Below, one piece after another: positions 3,747 through 5,545 of a stretch of DNA of 5,545 nt. Made by a program: the position numbers and the translations under genes. Source of the DNA: an uncultured Clostridium sp. (lineage in GTDB: Bacteria > Bacillota > Clostridia > TANB77 > CAG-508); contig CAMMNR010000126.1 in assembly GCA_946498265.1 (NCBI GenBank), positions 1 to 5,545 of the forward strand. The letters run 5' to 3'. Every line of letters starts with the position of its first letter. Within the stretch, counting starts at the first letter, position 1. Below the pieces are notes generated by a model. It was given only the letters and a program-made list of their open reading frames with translations, made no database searches and was not told the origin of the DNA.

Positions 3747-5498
3747 ATGAACGAGTATAGAACTCATAATTGTAATGAAATTAGTTTAGAGGATGTTGGA
3801 AAAAAAGTTAGGATTGCGGGTTTTGTTCAATCTGTCCGTGATTTTGGAGGATTAGTTTTTTTAGATATTAGAGATATGTATGGGATTACACAAGTTGTTA
3901 CTTCTGCTAAAGAAACTGATGTTGATTTTGCATCACATATTCCAATTGAGTCTTCTGTTACTGTTTTTGGAGAGGTTAAGAAAAGAGATGAGGAAACTGT
4001 AAATCCCAAATTAAAAACAGGTTTAGTAGAAATTCGTATTGAAGAAATTAAAATTTTAGGCAAAAGAACTAAGAATTTACCTTTTGAGGTTAATAGTAAT
4101 CAAGAAATAAGAGAAGATTTGAGACTTCAATATAGATTTTTAGATTTGAGAAGTGATAGATTAAAAAATAATTTATTATTAAGAGCAAAAGTTCTTCAAT
4201 TTATTAGAACTCAAATGATAGAACAAGGATTTTTGGAAGTTCAAACTCCAATACTTACAAGTTCGTCACCTGAAGGTGCTAGAGACTATTTAGTTCCTAG
4301 TAGAGTTCATCCGGGTAAATTTTATGCTTTACCTCAGGCACCTCAACAATTTAAACAATTGTTAATGGTCTCTGGAATTGATAAATATTTTCAAATAGCT
4401 CCTTGCTTTAGAGATGAGGACGCAAGAGCAGACCGTGCTCCTGGAGAATTTTATCAATTAGATATGGAAATGTCATATGCAACACAGGAAGATGTTTTTT
4501 CTGCTATAGAACCTGTAATGTATAATACTTTTAAAGAATTTTCTGATAAGAAAATAGCCCAATATCCATTTCCAAGAATTTCTTATAAAGATGCTATGCT
4601 TAAATATGGAACAGATAAACCAGATTTAAGAAATCCTTTAATTATTATTGATTTATCTGACTTTTTTAAAAAATGTACTTTTAAACCTTTTATAAATAGA
4701 ACTGTTAGAGCTATAAAAGTTGAAAAACATTTATCCAAAGGTTTTCATGAGAAATTGCTTCAATTTGCTATTTCTATTGGAATGGGTGGACTTGGATATT
4801 TAGAAGTTCAAGATGACTTAAGCTTCAAAGGTCCTATTGATAAATTTATCCCTACTGACTTGAAAAAAACATTATTGGAATTAGCAGATTTAGAATGTGG
4901 AGATACCATATTCTTTATAGCAGATAACGAAAAAAGAGCTACAGAATTGGCTGGCCAAATTAGAACTGAGCTTGGTAAAAGATTAAATCTAATAGATGAA
5001 AATGTATTTTCATTTGCTTGGATAATTGATTTTCCAATGTTCGAATTAGATGACCATTCAAAATTAACATTTAGCCATAATCCATTTTCTATGCCACAAG
5101 GTGGCTTGGAAGCTTTAAATAGTGAAAATCCATTAGATATTTTAGCATATCAATATGACATTGTATGTAATGGTGTTGAACTTTCTTCTGGGGCTGTTCG
5201 TAATCATGATATTCAAATAATGTTAAAAGCTTTTACAATGGCTGGATATACTGAGGAAGAAGTTACTTCTAAATTTGGTGCTTTGTATAATGCTTTTCAA
5301 TATGGTGCTCCTCCTCATGCTGGTATTGCTCCTGGCATTGATAGAATGCTTATGCTTTTAACTGATTCTGATAGTATTAGGGAAGTTATTGCTTTTCCTT
5401 TGAATAGTAAAGCCCAAGATTTGATGATGGGTGCTCCTAGTAATGTAAGTAGACAACAATTAAGAGATGTGCACATTAGTTTTAGGGGACCTTTTTAG
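3747..5498 (+). CDS. aspS: Aspartyl-tRNA synthetase, probably non-discriminating (Asp/Asn)
   Basis: This class II synthetase charges tRNA(Asp), and here perhaps tRNA(Asn), with aspartate. The start is ATG 3747, set by SD AAAGGAGG (3731-3738) at 8 bases; the frame stays open back into the T-box, but that part is leader RNA. The product is 583 residues. The anticodon-binding OB fold is about 1-105 (GFVQSVRDFGGLVFLDIRD at 25-43). Motif 1 is near 153-175, LPQAPQQFKQLL at 195-206, motif 2 FRDEDARADRAPGEF at 221-235, the GAD insertion roughly 285-415, and motif 3 GIAPGIDR at 526-533. APQQ, RAPGEFYQLD, SHNPFSMPQGGLEAL and SKAQDLMMGAPS resemble the alphaproteobacterial kind of AspRS, which usually works with GatCAB. 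The Phe at position 33 (Leu or His in well-studied enzymes) is not diagnostic. The final RGPF lies in repeat-like DNA and differs from the usual ending. Non-discrimination is inferred; AspRS identity is certain. Confidence 0.96.
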   Translation: MNEYRTHNCNEISLEDVGKKVRIAGFVQSVRDFGGLVFLDIRDMYGITQVVTSAKETDVDFASHIPIESSVTVFGEVKKRDEETVNPKLKTGLVEIRIEEIKILGKRTKNLPFEVNSNQEIREDLRLQYRFLDLRSDRLKNNLLLRAKVLQFIRTQMIEQGFLEVQTPILTSSSPEGARDYLVPSRVHPGKFYALPQAPQQFKQLLMVSGIDKYFQIAPCFRDEDARADRAPGEFYQLDMEMSYATQEDVFSAIEPVMYNTFKEFSDKKIAQYPFPRISYKDAMLKYGTDKPDLRNPLIIIDLSDFFKKCTFKPFINRTVRAIKVEKHLSKGFHEKLLQFAISIGMGGLGYLEVQDDLSFKGPIDKFIPTDLKKTLLELADLECGDTIFFIADNEKRATELAGQIRTELGKRLNLIDENVFSFAWIIDFPMFELDDHSKLTFSHNPFSMPQGGLEALNSENPLDILAYQYDIVCNGVELSSGAVRNHDIQIMLKAFTMAGYTEEEVTSKFGALYNAFQYGAPPHAGIAPGIDRMLMLLTDSDSIREVIAFPLNSKAQDLMMGAPSNVSRQQLRDVHISFRGPF

Positions 5499-5545
5499 GG
5501 GACGTTCCTTCAATCCCGAAAATTAGGGAACAAAGGGACGGACCT
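5480..5545. repeat. G-rich repeat-like sequence at the aspS 3' end, cut by the window edge
   Basis: TTTTAGGGGAC occurs twice, 13 bases apart (5480-5490 and 5493-5503), followed by AGGGAAC and AGGGACG units. GTTCCTT (5504-5510) can pair with AGGGAAC (5525-5531), with one G-U pair. GC content is much higher than in the rest of the window. The GGGACGTTCC wording recalls dispersed palindromic elements of the REP/RAYT kind seen in many genomes; that identity is from memory and unconfirmed. The element supplies the last aspS codons and its TAG stop. I see no clear aspS terminator before the window ends. Confidence 0.5.

Overview
The window is very AT-rich. It carries genes typical of a low-GC Gram-positive bacterium, most likely a member of the Clostridia. 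The pointers are strong AAAGGAGG-type ribosome binding sites, a T-box riboswitch ahead of a tRNA synthetase gene, U-tailed intrinsic terminators, and TTGACA/TATAAT-type promoters with 17-18 base spacers. No tRNA, rRNA, CRISPR or transposase gene is visible.

Left end (1-330): there is no large gene here, but the sequence forms a compact and coherent unit. A minus-strand promoter (291-319) drives a short mRNA with a 5' hairpin, a strong SD and a 22-residue hydrophobic basic peptide (179-247, minus). A plus-strand promoter (73-101) drives a roughly 70-base RNA that runs towards the peptide mRNA. Both transcripts end at one bidirectional terminator (143-177). Short direct repeats place sequence complementary to the peptide start region inside the small RNA. 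This is the layout of the par (fst/RNA II) type I toxin-antitoxin family, and it is the most interesting thing in the window.

330-925: two small putative membrane-protein genes of unknown function diverge from each other. One is a well-supported 74-residue, two-helix protein (371-595, minus) with its own promoter and terminator. The other is a tentative 47-residue TTG-started protein (779-922, plus). Its stop codon overlaps the uvrC stop codon inside the loop of a shared terminator.

919-3480: hpt (hypoxanthine phosphoribosyltransferase) and uvrC (excinuclease subunit C) lie on the minus strand, probably as one transcript from a promoter at 3385-3413. uvrC carries an apparent one-base insertion at about 2689. 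This separates its true 5' end (start 2734, with its own SD) from the rest of the gene and removes the GVY half of the GIY-YIG nuclease motif from the main open frame.

3441-5545: a divergent promoter feeds a T-box leader (3478-3680) and then aspS (3747-5498). The specifier triplet reads best as AAC (asparagine) rather than an aspartate codon. The synthetase resembles the alphaproteobacterial type of AspRS. Both suggest a non-discriminating AspRS that also supplies Asp-tRNA(Asn) for transamidation. The last codons of aspS run into a G-rich repeat-like sequence that continues to the window edge.
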